From Vallitaleaceae bacterium (GTDB taxonomy: Bacteria > Bacillota > Clostridia > Lachnospirales > Vallitaleaceae): DNA of 36,100 nucleotides. Below, one piece after another: positions 1-8,228 of this stretch. The notes under the pieces were generated by a model that saw only the letters and a list, made by a program, of their open reading frames with translations, was not told where the DNA came from and made no database searches. Each line of letters begins with the position of its first letter. The stretch's first letter is position 1. The DNA lies in contig JANQFZ010000037.1 of the NCBI GenBank assembly GCA_028277605.1, forward strand, positions 1-36,100, in the 5' to 3' direction. The translations under genes and the position numbers were made by a program.

Positions 1-1
1 G

Positions 2-94
2 ATGGACACCCTTGTCTTTGACTATGTGTTTCCCACTATCAAGGCACACTACGGTCTTGCACCGATTAGATTACGCCCATGCTGGGCAAACTAA
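2..94 (+). CDS. C-terminal fragment of an unidentified protein (cut by window edge)
   Basis: An open frame runs in from the window edge and stops at 92-94, giving 30 residues that end in IRLRPCWAN. An ATG sits at base 2, but the true start may lie outside the window. The stretch is visibly more GC-rich (about half G+C) than the AT-rich genes around it. It faces glgP tail to tail, and its stop touches the A-run of the glgP terminator. I do not recognise the family. The composition could suit the end of a mobile-element gene, but that is a guess. Confidence 0.4.
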   Translation: MDTLVFDYVFPTIKAHYGLAPIRLRPCWAN

Positions 95-121
95 AAAAAA
101 GACCTAACATTTCGTTAGGTC
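93..121 (-). terminator. Intrinsic terminator of glgP
   Basis: An 8-bp perfect stem (GACCTAAC / GTTAGGTC, 101-121) with a 5-nt loop is followed on the minus strand by eight T residues (A-run 93-100). It sits just past the glgP stop. The plus side has only a weak T-rich tail, so it mainly serves glgP. Confidence 0.85.
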
Positions 122-129
122 AATTCGTA

Positions 130-2595
130 TTATTCTATCGGCATCTCAACATTGGTTTTCTTAAGATTCCATATATCATTAGCATATTGCTCTATAGTTC
201 TATCAGATGAGAATTTTCCACTGTTAGCAGTATTAAGCATTGCCATTCTTGCCCATTTTCCTTGGTTTCTGTAGGCTAGGTCTACTCTTTGCTGAGCTTC
301 GCAGTAAGCATCAAAGTCTTTTAGAATAAAGTACTGGTCAGCCGTTCCATCAACACCACTCAACAGAGAATCATAAATGACTCTAAATAAATCTGGATCT
401 TCAGGTGAGTAGAACCCATTGATTAGCTGGGTTAGTACTTTTCTTATTGCCTGATTATTATTATATAACTGCCAAGGATCATAGGTCTTCTCATGCTGAA
501 GCTTAATCACTTCATCTGAGGTTAGTCCAAATATAAAGGCATTTTCTTCTCCAACCTCTTCTACAATCTCAATATTGGCACCATCCATAGTTCCAATGGT
601 AACAGCACCATTGAGCATAAATTTCATATTTCCTGTACCAGATGCTTCTTTACTTGCTGTAGATATCTGTTCACTAACATCTGCTCCAGCAAATAGTATC
701 TCAGCATTAGATACAGCGTAGTTTTCTATAAATACAACTTTAATTTTGTTGTTGATATTTGAATCATTATTAATTACATTGGCTAGATTATTAATGAGTT
801 TAATAATGAGCTTAGCCCTTCTATATCCTGGAGCAGCCTTAGCACCTAGAATAAAGGTTCTTGGCATAATATCTAAATCTGGATTTTCTCTAAGCTGATT
901 ATATAAATACATAATATGAAGCACATTCATTAATTGACGTTTATACTCATGCAATCTTTTAATTTGAATATCAAAGATGGATCTTGGATCAACTTCAATA
1001 TTATTATGTTCTTTTATATATTTCGCAAGTCTTACCTTATTCTCGTACTTGATATGCATAAATTCCTTTTGTGCCTGTTCATCATCTACAAAAACTTCTA
1101 AGTTTTTAATATGGGATAACTGAATAGTCCAATCATCTCCGATTCTTCTAGTCACCCATTCTGCCAGCTTTGGATTTCCATGCTTTAAGAATCTTCTTTG
1201 TGTAATACCATTGGTTTTATTATTAAATTTCTTAGGATAAAAATCAAAGAAATCCTTAAGTTCTTCTTTTTTCAGAATCTCAGTATGAAGTCTAGCTACA
1301 CCGTTAACAGAAAAGCTACCAACAATACATAGCCAAGCCATTCTAATTTGACCGTCCGCAATAATAGCCATTCTTCTTATTCTATCTTCATCATTGTCAT
1401 ACTTATCTACTAAGGCAACACAGAATCTTCTATTGATTTCCTCTACAATCTGATATATTCTTGGCAATAAGCGACTAAAAAGCTCAACAGGCCACTTTTC
1501 CAACGCTTCAGACATAATGGTATGGTTGGTGTAGGCACACGTTTTAGATGTTACTGACCATGCCTTTTCCCACTCTAATCCATAATCATCCATCAGTACC
1601 CGCATAAGCTCTGGTATTGTCAAGGATGGATGCGTATCATTTATATGGAAACATACTTTAGTAGGTAGCTGCATCACGTCATTGTGCTTTTTCATAAATT
1701 TCTTAACTACTTGTTGTATGGTAGCAGAAATAAAGAAATACTGTTGCTTCAGTCTCAACTCTTTACCTTGATAGTGGTTATCGTTAGGATAAAGAACCTC
1801 TACTATGGTCTTTGCTAAGTTCTGCTGTTCTACCGCTTTGTGATAATCCCCTCTATCGAAAGATTCTAAATCAAAGCTTTGTATAGCTTCAGCATCCCAC
1901 AAACGTAATGTATTAACCGTATTGGTGTCATAGCCTACAATAGGAATATCATAAGGGATAGCCCTTACCGACTGATAATTATCCTGTACAAATCTTTCTC
2001 TTCCTTCTTCATCCTTAACCACTCTAACGTTGCCACCGAATTTAACCTCAACACCATATTCAGGTCTTCTTACTTCAAATGGATTACCGTTTTTTAACCA
2101 TTCATCTGGTTTTTCAACCTGATACCCATCGATAACCTTTTGTTCAAAAATACCATATCGATAGCGGATACCACACCCATAACCGGGATATTCAAGAGTT
2201 GCAAGAGAATCTAGAAAGCAAGCAGCTAATCTTCCAAGTCCACCATTACCTAGACCAGCATCAGGTTCCTGATCTTCAATAGCATTTAAGTTAAATCCTA
2301 GTTCATCCAGCACTTCTTTTACAACGTCGTCAACTTGTAGATTCATAATGTTGTTCCCAAGAGCTCTACCCATTAAGAATTCCATAGATAGATAATAAAC
2401 TATTTTAGGATCCTCTTCATCATACGTCTTATGAGTTGCAATCCATTGATCAATGATTATATCTCTGACAGCATAAGCAACCGCTTGAAAAACTTGTTCA
2501 TCTGACACTTGGTCAATTGTTTTTCTAAATTGATTTTTAATATTTTCAAGAATTGCTTCTTTTAATTGCTTTTTATTCACGTTAAATCGGTTCAT
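130..2595 (-). CDS. glgP: Glycogen/starch (maltodextrin) phosphorylase
   Basis: An 821-aa cytosolic enzyme that releases glucose-1-phosphate from the non-reducing ends of alpha-1,4-glucans using phosphate and pyridoxal phosphate. Length is typical for the GT35 family. Diagnostic blocks are visible: YYLSMEFLMGRALGNN near the N-terminus, LGNGGLGRLAACFLDSLAT with the GIRYRYGIF segment, KRLHEYKRQ, and the cofactor site GTGNMKFMLNGAVTIGT, whose Lys (about residue 657) binds PLP. The frame is open ten codons further upstream, but GGAGG lies 5 nt before the ATG at 2595 and no ribosome site precedes the 2625 ATG, so 2595 is chosen. It is likely a single gene: ileS lies upstream with a 132-bp gap, and its own terminator follows. 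malQ elsewhere in the window would act in the same glucan pathway. Confidence 0.95.
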   Translation of the reverse strand: MNRFNVNKKQLKEAILENIKNQFRKTIDQVSDEQVFQAVAYAVRDIIIDQWIATHKTYDEEDPKIVYYLSMEFLMGRALGNNIMNLQVDDVVKEVLDELGFNLNAIEDQEPDAGLGNGGLGRLAACFLDSLATLEYPGYGCGIRYRYGIFEQKVIDGYQVEKPDEWLKNGNPFEVRRPEYGVEVKFGGNVRVVKDEEGRERFVQDNYQSVRAIPYDIPIVGYDTNTVNTLRLWDAEAIQSFDLESFDRGDYHKAVEQQNLAKTIVEVLYPNDNHYQGKELRLKQQYFFISATIQQVVKKFMKKHNDVMQLPTKVCFHINDTHPSLTIPELMRVLMDDYGLEWEKAWSVTSKTCAYTNHTIMSEALEKWPVELFSRLLPRIYQIVEEINRRFCVALVDKYDNDEDRIRRMAIIADGQIRMAWLCIVGSFSVNGVARLHTEILKKEELKDFFDFYPKKFNNKTNGITQRRFLKHGNPKLAEWVTRRIGDDWTIQLSHIKNLEVFVDDEQAQKEFMHIKYENKVRLAKYIKEHNNIEVDPRSIFDIQIKRLHEYKRQLMNVLHIMYLYNQLRENPDLDIMPRTFILGAKAAPGYRRAKLIIKLINNLANVINNDSNINNKIKVVFIENYAVSNAEILFAGADVSEQISTASKEASGTGNMKFMLNGAVTIGTMDGANIEIVEEVGEENAFIFGLTSDEVIKLQHEKTYDPWQLYNNNQAIRKVLTQLINGFYSPEDPDLFRVIYDSLLSGVDGTADQYFILKDFDAYCEAQQRVDLAYRNQGKWARMAMLNTANSGKFSSDRTIEQYANDIWNLKKTNVEMPIE

Positions 2596-2727
2596 AATAT
2601 CCTCCATTCTATATATCGAACTCATCTTAAATAGTAGTCTTTATAAGCTATATAAGTTCGCTATATATTCCTTAATTTTATAAAATGGCAGATGGAGCTT
2701 AAGTGGTAATAGAAGACTGAGATAAGA

Positions 2728-5700
2728 TTAATCTCTTTCAACACCAAATATTACTTTTTCTCCGTTAATATTCCATTGCTTAGTATACGCATCATCATTG
2801 GATTCATTCACTATTTTATCTGCCAAAGTTTCCTGCTTAATGACGGAAGCATTATTTTTAATAATACCTTCCAGCCTTGAATTTTTATCATAATAAAAAC
2901 TAATATGATCTGTAACTTCAAAGCCAGCTTCTTTTCTCATGGTCTGTATTTTACTGATGGTTTCTCTAACAAAGCCCTCTTCTATCAAATCTTCAGACAA
3001 GTTTGTATCAAGAACAACCGTTATGCCTTTGTCTGTTAAAGACTCATAACCAGACACCTGAGCGGCTTCAATCAATAAATCTTCTTTTGTCAGTTGTATT
3101 TCTTCTTCTGCTATATTTAACTTTAAAATACCCTCAGTATTTAAAGTGTTCATGGCTTGTTGACCATCCAAGTCTAGTAATGCTGTTCTTATTTGTGGAA
3201 TAAGCTTGCCGTATTTCGGGCCTAATGTCTTTAATTGAGGCTTAAAGGTATAAGTGGTAAAATCATTCACATCTTGTGTAAATAGAATTTGTTTAACATT
3301 AAGCTCTTGAGCCACAATGCTTTGATATAAATCATCTAGCTCATTATCTGCCTTAACGTACATTTTTCCTATAGGCTGTCTATTCTTAATATTAGCTGCA
3401 TTTCTACAAGCACGTCCATTAACAACAACATTCAGCACCATTGCCATATTGTTTTCTAACGCTTCATCTATCAATGTTTCATCCACAGAAGGAAACTCAC
3501 ATAAATGAATACTTTCTGGTGCACTGTTATCAAAGGTCGCCACTAAGTTTTGATAGATTTCTTCTGACATAAAAGGAGTAAAAGGTGCTGTTACTTTAGC
3601 CAACGTCGATAACGCTGTATATAAGGTCATATAAGCATTAATTTTATCTTGTGGCATATCTTTCTGCCAGAATCTCTCTCTGCTTCTTCTAACATACCAG
3701 TTACTGAGATCGTCTACAAAAGCCTGAAGTGCCCTAGCACTTTCTGTAATTCTATAGGCATCAAGATGAGTATCTACTGTCTTTACCAATGTATTAAGCT
3801 TAGACAATAGCCACCTATCCATCAGCGATAGATGCTGTGCCTCTAGTTCATACTTGGTTGGATCAAACTGATCAATATTAGCATATAAAACATAGAAAGC
3901 ATAGGTATTCCAAAAGGTTCCCATAAACTTACGCTGTCCCTCAACAACCGCATCATCATAGAACCGATTAGGAAGCCAAGGAGCACTATTCACATAGAAA
4001 TACCACCTTATAGCATCTGCACCATATTTATCTAAAGCATCAAAAGGGTCAACGGCATTCCCTTTTGATTTTGACATTTTTTGACCATTCTCATCTTGAA
4101 CAAGCCCCAGTACGACGACATTTTTGTAAGCTTCTTCATCAAATAACAGCGTTGCAATGCCTAAGAGTGAATAAAACCAGCCTCTGGTTTGGTCAACTGC
4201 TTCACTGATAAAATTTGCTGGGAAGTTATCCTCAAATACCTCTTTGTTTTCAAATGGATAATGCCATTGAGCAAAAGGCATCGCCCCAGAATCATACCAG
4301 CAGTCTATCACAGGCTCAACTCTAGTCATTTTGCCATTACATTTTGGACATCTTAGATGTACTTTATCAATATAGGGTCTATGAAGCTCAATATCATCAG
4401 GGCAGTCATCACTCATTGATTTTAACTCTTCAATACTACCAACAGCATGTTGGTGTCCACATTCACATTCCCATATATTTAGGGGCGTTCCCCAGTATCT
4501 GTCTCGACTCAATCCCCAGTCAAGCAGATTTTCCAGCCAATCTCCAAATCGTTTCGTTCCTATAGATTCTGGTAACCAGTTTACTTTCTTATTATTTTTA
4601 ATGAGCAGCTCTTTAATCTCTGTCATCTTAATAAACCATGTATCTTTGGCATAGTATAACAGTGGTGTATCACAACGCCAACAGTGTGGATAGGAGTGCT
4701 CATACTCCAACTCTGCAAACAATAGCCCTTTTTCATCTAAATACTCTATAATTCCAGGGTCAGCATCTTTAACAAAGATGCCCTTCCAAGGTTCTACTTC
4801 ATCAACAAAGGCTCCTTTTTCATCGACAAGCTGCACAAAAGGCAGGTCATAAGCTCTACCAATACGAGCATCATCCTCACCAAAAGCTGGTGCAATATGA
4901 ACAATACCTGTTCCATCAGATAGTGTGACATAGTCCCCACAAGCAACATAATAGGCTTTCTTTTCAGGTGTAACAAAATCAAATAGTGGTTCATATGACA
5001 TGTATTCTAAATCTTTACCGACATATTGCTCAATAATTTCGTAGTCATCACCGATAACCTTTTCTGCAAGTGCCTCTGCTAAGATATAATAGTTATCCTT
5101 AACTTTAACTTTCAAGTACTTTTCCTTAGGATTAACAGCTAATGCCACATTAGAAGGCAGTGTCCATGGCGTTGTTGTCCATGCTAAGATATATTCCTTT
5201 TCCTTATCCTTTACTTTAAATCTTGCGATAACCGATTTTTCTTTAACATCTTTATAGCCTTGCGCAACTTCATGACTGGATAAGGGGGTTCCACATCTTG
5301 GACAATAAGGAACAATTTTATGACCTTTATATAATAATCCCTTATCCCAGATCTGTTTTAGCGACCACCATACCGACTCTATATAATCATTATGGTAAGT
5401 GACATAAGGGTTATCCATATCTGCCCAAAAGCCCACTTTCCCACTAAAATCTTCCCACATCTCTTTGTATTTCCAAACACTTTCCTTGCATTTTTGAATA
5501 AAGGGCTCCAACCCATATTCTTCTATTTGATCTTTTCCATCTAAGCCTAACAGCTTTTCTACTTCTAATTCTACAGGTAGACCATGGGTATCCCATCCTG
5601 CTTTTCTTAATACCTTATACCCTTTCATTGTTCTATATCTTGGAATTAAATCCTTAATGACTCTTGTTAAAACATGACCGATATGAGGCTTTCCATTCGC

Positions 5701-5847
5701 CGTAGGTGGTCCATCATAAAAGGTATAAGTTGGTCCATCCTTTCTAATCTCTATACTTTTTTTAAAAATATTATGTTCATTCCAGAACTCTAGTATTTTC
5801 TTCTCACGTTCAACAAAATTTAAATCTGTAGAAACTTTTTTGTACAC
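2728..5847 (-). CDS. ileS: Isoleucyl-tRNA synthetase, type 2 (eukaryote/archaeal-like)
   Basis: A 1039-aa class I synthetase that charges tRNA-Ile. The signature HIGH lies at residues 55-58 (PHIGHVLTRVIKDL) and KMSKS at 590-594. Cys pairs (CPRCGTPLSSHE, CWRCDTPLLYY, CPKCNGKMTRVE) are plausible metal sites, and the WTTTPWTLPSN editing-domain motif is present. The wording around HIGH (GPPTANGKPHIGH) and DTHGLPVELEVEK matches the longer type 2 branch rather than the type 1 enzyme of many bacteria; type 2 enzymes are known for low mupirocin sensitivity. The start is GTG at 5847, seven bases after AGGAGG. An ATG 26 codons upstream (5925) lacks a ribosome site, and its extra residues are not family-like. 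A strong promoter lies ~340 nt upstream, leaving a long structured leader. Confidence 0.95.
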   Translation of the reverse strand: MYKKVSTDLNFVEREKKILEFWNEHNIFKKSIEIRKDGPTYTFYDGPPTANGKPHIGHVLTRVIKDLIPRYRTMKGYKVLRKAGWDTHGLPVELEVEKLLGLDGKDQIEEYGLEPFIQKCKESVWKYKEMWEDFSGKVGFWADMDNPYVTYHNDYIESVWWSLKQIWDKGLLYKGHKIVPYCPRCGTPLSSHEVAQGYKDVKEKSVIARFKVKDKEKEYILAWTTTPWTLPSNVALAVNPKEKYLKVKVKDNYYILAEALAEKVIGDDYEIIEQYVGKDLEYMSYEPLFDFVTPEKKAYYVACGDYVTLSDGTGIVHIAPAFGEDDARIGRAYDLPFVQLVDEKGAFVDEVEPWKGIFVKDADPGIIEYLDEKGLLFAELEYEHSYPHCWRCDTPLLYYAKDTWFIKMTEIKELLIKNNKKVNWLPESIGTKRFGDWLENLLDWGLSRDRYWGTPLNIWECECGHQHAVGSIEELKSMSDDCPDDIELHRPYIDKVHLRCPKCNGKMTRVEPVIDCWYDSGAMPFAQWHYPFENKEVFEDNFPANFISEAVDQTRGWFYSLLGIATLLFDEEAYKNVVVLGLVQDENGQKMSKSKGNAVDPFDALDKYGADAIRWYFYVNSAPWLPNRFYDDAVVEGQRKFMGTFWNTYAFYVLYANIDQFDPTKYELEAQHLSLMDRWLLSKLNTLVKTVDTHLDAYRITESARALQAFVDDLSNWYVRRSRERFWQKDMPQDKINAYMTLYTALSTLAKVTAPFTPFMSEEIYQNLVATFDNSAPESIHLCEFPSVDETLIDEALENNMAMVLNVVVNGRACRNAANIKNRQPIGKMYVKADNELDDLYQSIVAQELNVKQILFTQDVNDFTTYTFKPQLKTLGPKYGKLIPQIRTALLDLDGQQAMNTLNTEGILKLNIAEEEIQLTKEDLLIEAAQVSGYESLTDKGITVVLDTNLSEDLIEEGFVRETISKIQTMRKEAGFEVTDHISFYYDKNSRLEGIIKNNASVIKQETLADKIVNESNDDAYTKQWNINGEKVIFGVERD

Positions 5848-6185
5848 TTCAATACCTCCTAAGCATAAGTAAACCTTTATCCATAGGTCATAATCATAGG
5901 CTTGCACCTTCTCTTTTCTATCCATAAATAGCTTTTTTTACAAAAGCAACGAAATTAACGGTACACCAATGGATAAATATCATTACTATTATAACGTAGA
6001 CAGGTACATAAAACAAACGGTATTTTTCCGAATGATGATTACTTCCTAAGTTCCTAGGTTCACTGTTATATTATGTACAAATAGACATAGCCTTTATGAA
6101 TAGCTTTGGACATAATAGCGAGCTCAGGTATCATATACAAAAAGGCTTAAATAGATTGTAAGGGCTTACATTTTGTCGTAAATAC
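5848..6185 (-). promoter_or_regulatory. Long ileS 5' leader, possibly a degenerate T-box
   Basis: About 340 nt separate the predicted transcription start from the ileS GTG. The RNA can form an 8-bp hairpin (TATTATGT 6069-6076 with ACATAATA 6110-6117). Near 5958-5975 it reads TTGGTGTACCGTTAAT, which resembles the T-box core (GGTGGTACCGCG) with one base missing and still offers UGGU, which could pair with the ACCA end of tRNA-Ile. No convincing terminator/antiterminator or stem I motifs were found, so a T-box is only a possibility. Confidence 0.3.
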
Positions 6186-6191
6186 AGTATA

Positions 6192-6219
6192 ATTATACCA
6201 TTATTTTTTAGTTTGTAAA
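6192..6219 (-). promoter_or_regulatory. SigA-type promoter of ileS
   Basis: On the minus strand TTTACA (6214-6219) is followed after 16 bp by a perfect TATAAT (6192-6197). Transcription would begin near 6185. It lies downstream of the suf terminator, so ileS has its own promoter. Confidence 0.7.
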
Positions 6220-6261
6220 GCATAAAAATTTTCCTTTTCTGAAGAATAATGATAAGATGCT

Positions 6262-6296
6262 AAAAAAAGTAAGCCCAATGATTATTTGAGCTTACT
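6262..6296 (-). terminator. Intrinsic terminator of the suf operon
   Basis: The stem AGTAAGC (6268-6274) / GCTTACT (6290-6296) is extended by a wobble and one more pair inside, and is followed on the minus strand by seven T residues. It sits about 45 nt past the SufB/D stop codon. Confidence 0.8.
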
Positions 6297-6340
6297 ACTG
6301 ATTTTGCCTGAATTATAGTTGTTCTGTTATACTCTATTTA

Positions 6341-7297
6341 TTACATAAATAGGCTTGAATCAAGTTTTACGCCATCTATTACAATATCCTCTTCTTCGCC
6401 CATAAAGCCATTTACAACTAAATCAATCGCTTCATCTTCTGATAATCCTCTACTTCTCAGATAGTTTACAACATCTTCTGAAATTTTGCCCACAGATGCT
6501 TCGTGAGTAATAGAAGCGTCTTCACAATTGTTTACAAGTTGTGGAATAGCTATAATATTACTATCATCACCTAATATCAGACCCATACAATCCATATGCC
6601 CTGTAGCTGCTTCATTAGCGATGATTTGACTCTTGCCTGTAAATTTCGCATTATCTCGAGCAATCATTCTTACCCTTGATATACCATTCGCCTTTTTGCC
6701 ATTGAGGAAAGTGTCATCGTACATTTCAACACTACCTTCCTTAGCTATTACAGTTGCTGAGTAATTGAGGGAAGCTGACTCTTCTATATAGTTATAATTA
6801 ATAAGCCTTAAGGACTTTGGTACTCTCTGACATTTTTGAGAATAGATAACTTCTGAACCTTTACCCATTATCAAATCAGTGGTTGATTGCACATCATCAT
6901 CTTCACCCCAGCTATGAACATGTTTGTATTCAAGCTTTGCATTATCTTTTAAAATCATCTTGGAGCGTCCAATATGCTTACCAAATAAGCTTTTCATTTT
7001 TGCTGCACAAGCACTTTCCATTTGTGCTTCTACACCTTCGTCAATAAGAATGACATTTTGTGCATCTTGAGTAACATATTGAGAACATATAAGTACACAT
7101 GTACTGATAGGTTTACCTGTAGTTCTTCTAGCCCAAATGAAATAGCCTTCTTTTGGCTCTTCATCATAATATTCTCTACTCCAAGGATATTTTTCATAGG
7201 CTTGATGACTTGTTAATATAACAACATCCTCATCTGCTACAATCTCTGCTTGTTCATTATCTACTTGTGTATAACTAGCACTCTTTACATCGCTCAT
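6341..7297 (-). CDS. SufB/SufD-family Fe-S cluster scaffold protein (short form)
   Basis: A 318-aa SufB/SufD-family protein, predicted to partner the SufC ATPase in cytosolic iron-sulfur cluster assembly. It is shorter than proteobacterial SufB (~495 aa) and SufD (~420 aa). The C-terminal beta-helix region carries family hallmarks: VRMIARDNAKFTGKSQIIAN, GHMDCMG, and the highly typical ITHEASVGKISEDVVNYLRS with a tail rich in acidic residues. Start: the frame extends upstream into sufC, but GAGGAGG lies 6 nt before the ATG at 7297, giving a 23-bp overlap with sufC and probable coupled translation. No sufS, sufU or second sufB/D follows, so this looks like the two-gene SufBC-like layout of many anaerobes. 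Whether it should be called sufB or sufD cannot be decided here. Confidence 0.88.
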   Translation of the reverse strand: MSDVKSASYTQVDNEQAEIVADEDVVILTSHQAYEKYPWSREYYDEEPKEGYFIWARRTTGKPISTCVLICSQYVTQDAQNVILIDEGVEAQMESACAAKMKSLFGKHIGRSKMILKDNAKLEYKHVHSWGEDDDVQSTTDLIMGKGSEVIYSQKCQRVPKSLRLINYNYIEESASLNYSATVIAKEGSVEMYDDTFLNGKKANGISRVRMIARDNAKFTGKSQIIANEAATGHMDCMGLILGDDSNIIAIPQLVNNCEDASITHEASVGKISEDVVNYLRSRGLSEDEAIDLVVNGFMGEEEDIVIDGVKLDSSLFM

Positions 7298-7967
7298 AGC
7301 CATCCTCCTCAATTGTTTTCCATATTTTCTGAGAATCTTTTGATGAACAGATGATTTCGCCATTCATCATAACATGTGCATAGTCAGGTTCAAAGAACTT
7401 GAGAGCTCTACCTCTATGAGTAATGATTAAAAGTGTTTTATCGGATAACTCTTCTTTGACAACTTGACTAATTCTCTCTAAGTTCTCTATGTCTAAACCT
7501 GCATCTAATTCATCTAATATAATAAAATCAGGATCTAAACTAATGACTTGTGCTACTTCTGATAGTTTCCTCTCTCCTCCAGAGTAACCCACATTGACAT
7601 CACGATCCAAAAGTCCTTCTAATCCTTCGATTGATTTGAATTGTTTTTTGCCCTCAGAAATTTTATCTAAAAGCGTAGAAAGCTTAACATTGATAGCTGG
7701 TGGATTCTGGTAGACCCCTGCTATTCCCCGTTTGGTTCTTTCTTCTATCTCCATATCAGTAATATCTTCATCATTAAATAGCAGTTTTCCTTCTGTAACA
7801 TTATACTCAGGGTATCCCATTAAAGTATAGAGCAAAGTTGATTTACCTGAGGCATTAGGTCCTACTAGAACATGGGTTTCTCCCTTTTCTATCTTTAGAT
7901 TTAGTTTATTTAAAATACCCTTGCCGTCAACTTCTGTAGATAAATTATCAATTTTTAATAAACTCAT
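7275..7967 (-). CDS. sufC: Fe-S cluster assembly ATPase SufC
   Basis: A 230-aa ABC-type ATPase of the SUF machinery; it powers the SufB/D scaffold and is soluble rather than a transporter subunit. Walker A GPNASGKST lies at residues 36-44, the Q-loop at GVYQNPP, the family-specific signature GYSGGERKLSEVAQ (instead of plain LSGGQ), Walker B FIILDELDAGLD, and the switch His in ITHRGRAL. AAAGGAG precedes the ATG by 9 nt. The 3' end overlaps the start of the SufB/D gene by 23 bp, so the two form one operon. No clear promoter was found upstream; a weak TTGGGA/TATGAG pair lies within the preceding small ORF. Confidence 0.93.
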   Translation of the reverse strand: MSLLKIDNLSTEVDGKGILNKLNLKIEKGETHVLVGPNASGKSTLLYTLMGYPEYNVTEGKLLFNDEDITDMEIEERTKRGIAGVYQNPPAINVKLSTLLDKISEGKKQFKSIEGLEGLLDRDVNVGYSGGERKLSEVAQVISLDPDFIILDELDAGLDIENLERISQVVKEELSDKTLLIITHRGRALKFFEPDYAHVMMNGEIICSSKDSQKIWKTIEEDGYERCKEC

Positions 7968-8000
7968 CTTTATAAACTCCTTTCTATTTTTCTATGTTTT

Positions 8001-8186
8001 CTATGGTTTTTTATGATACTCATATCGAATGGTTAGACTTATCCCAAACACACAGAGGACAAGGCTAATATAGAGCAATAGTTTCCATTTGCTCTGCCTT
8101 GTGATAATGATATTCATATTCAATATATGTGATTTATTGTAACTTATTTCATTGTTTTTTGCTACGCCAAAAAGGATAACCTTCAT
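8001..8186 (-). CDS. Possible small membrane protein, hypothetical
   Basis: A 61-codon frame in the gap between the araC-type gene and sufC. The C-terminal half has one clear hydrophobic helix (KLLLYISLVLCVFGISLTIRY) followed by a basic tail (EYHKKP), preceded by a basic segment. An internal ATG (MNIIITRQ) would give 38 residues. Neither start has a recognisable ribosome site, so this may be chance. If real, it would lie 33 nt before sufC in the same direction. No family recognised. Confidence 0.22.
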   Translation of the reverse strand: MKVILFGVAKNNEISYNKSHILNMNIIITRQSKWKLLLYISLVLCVFGISLTIRYEYHKKP

Positions 8187-8228
8187 GACAAATGGGATTT
8201 TGCGTAGTGGAAAAGCTAAATACTTTAC

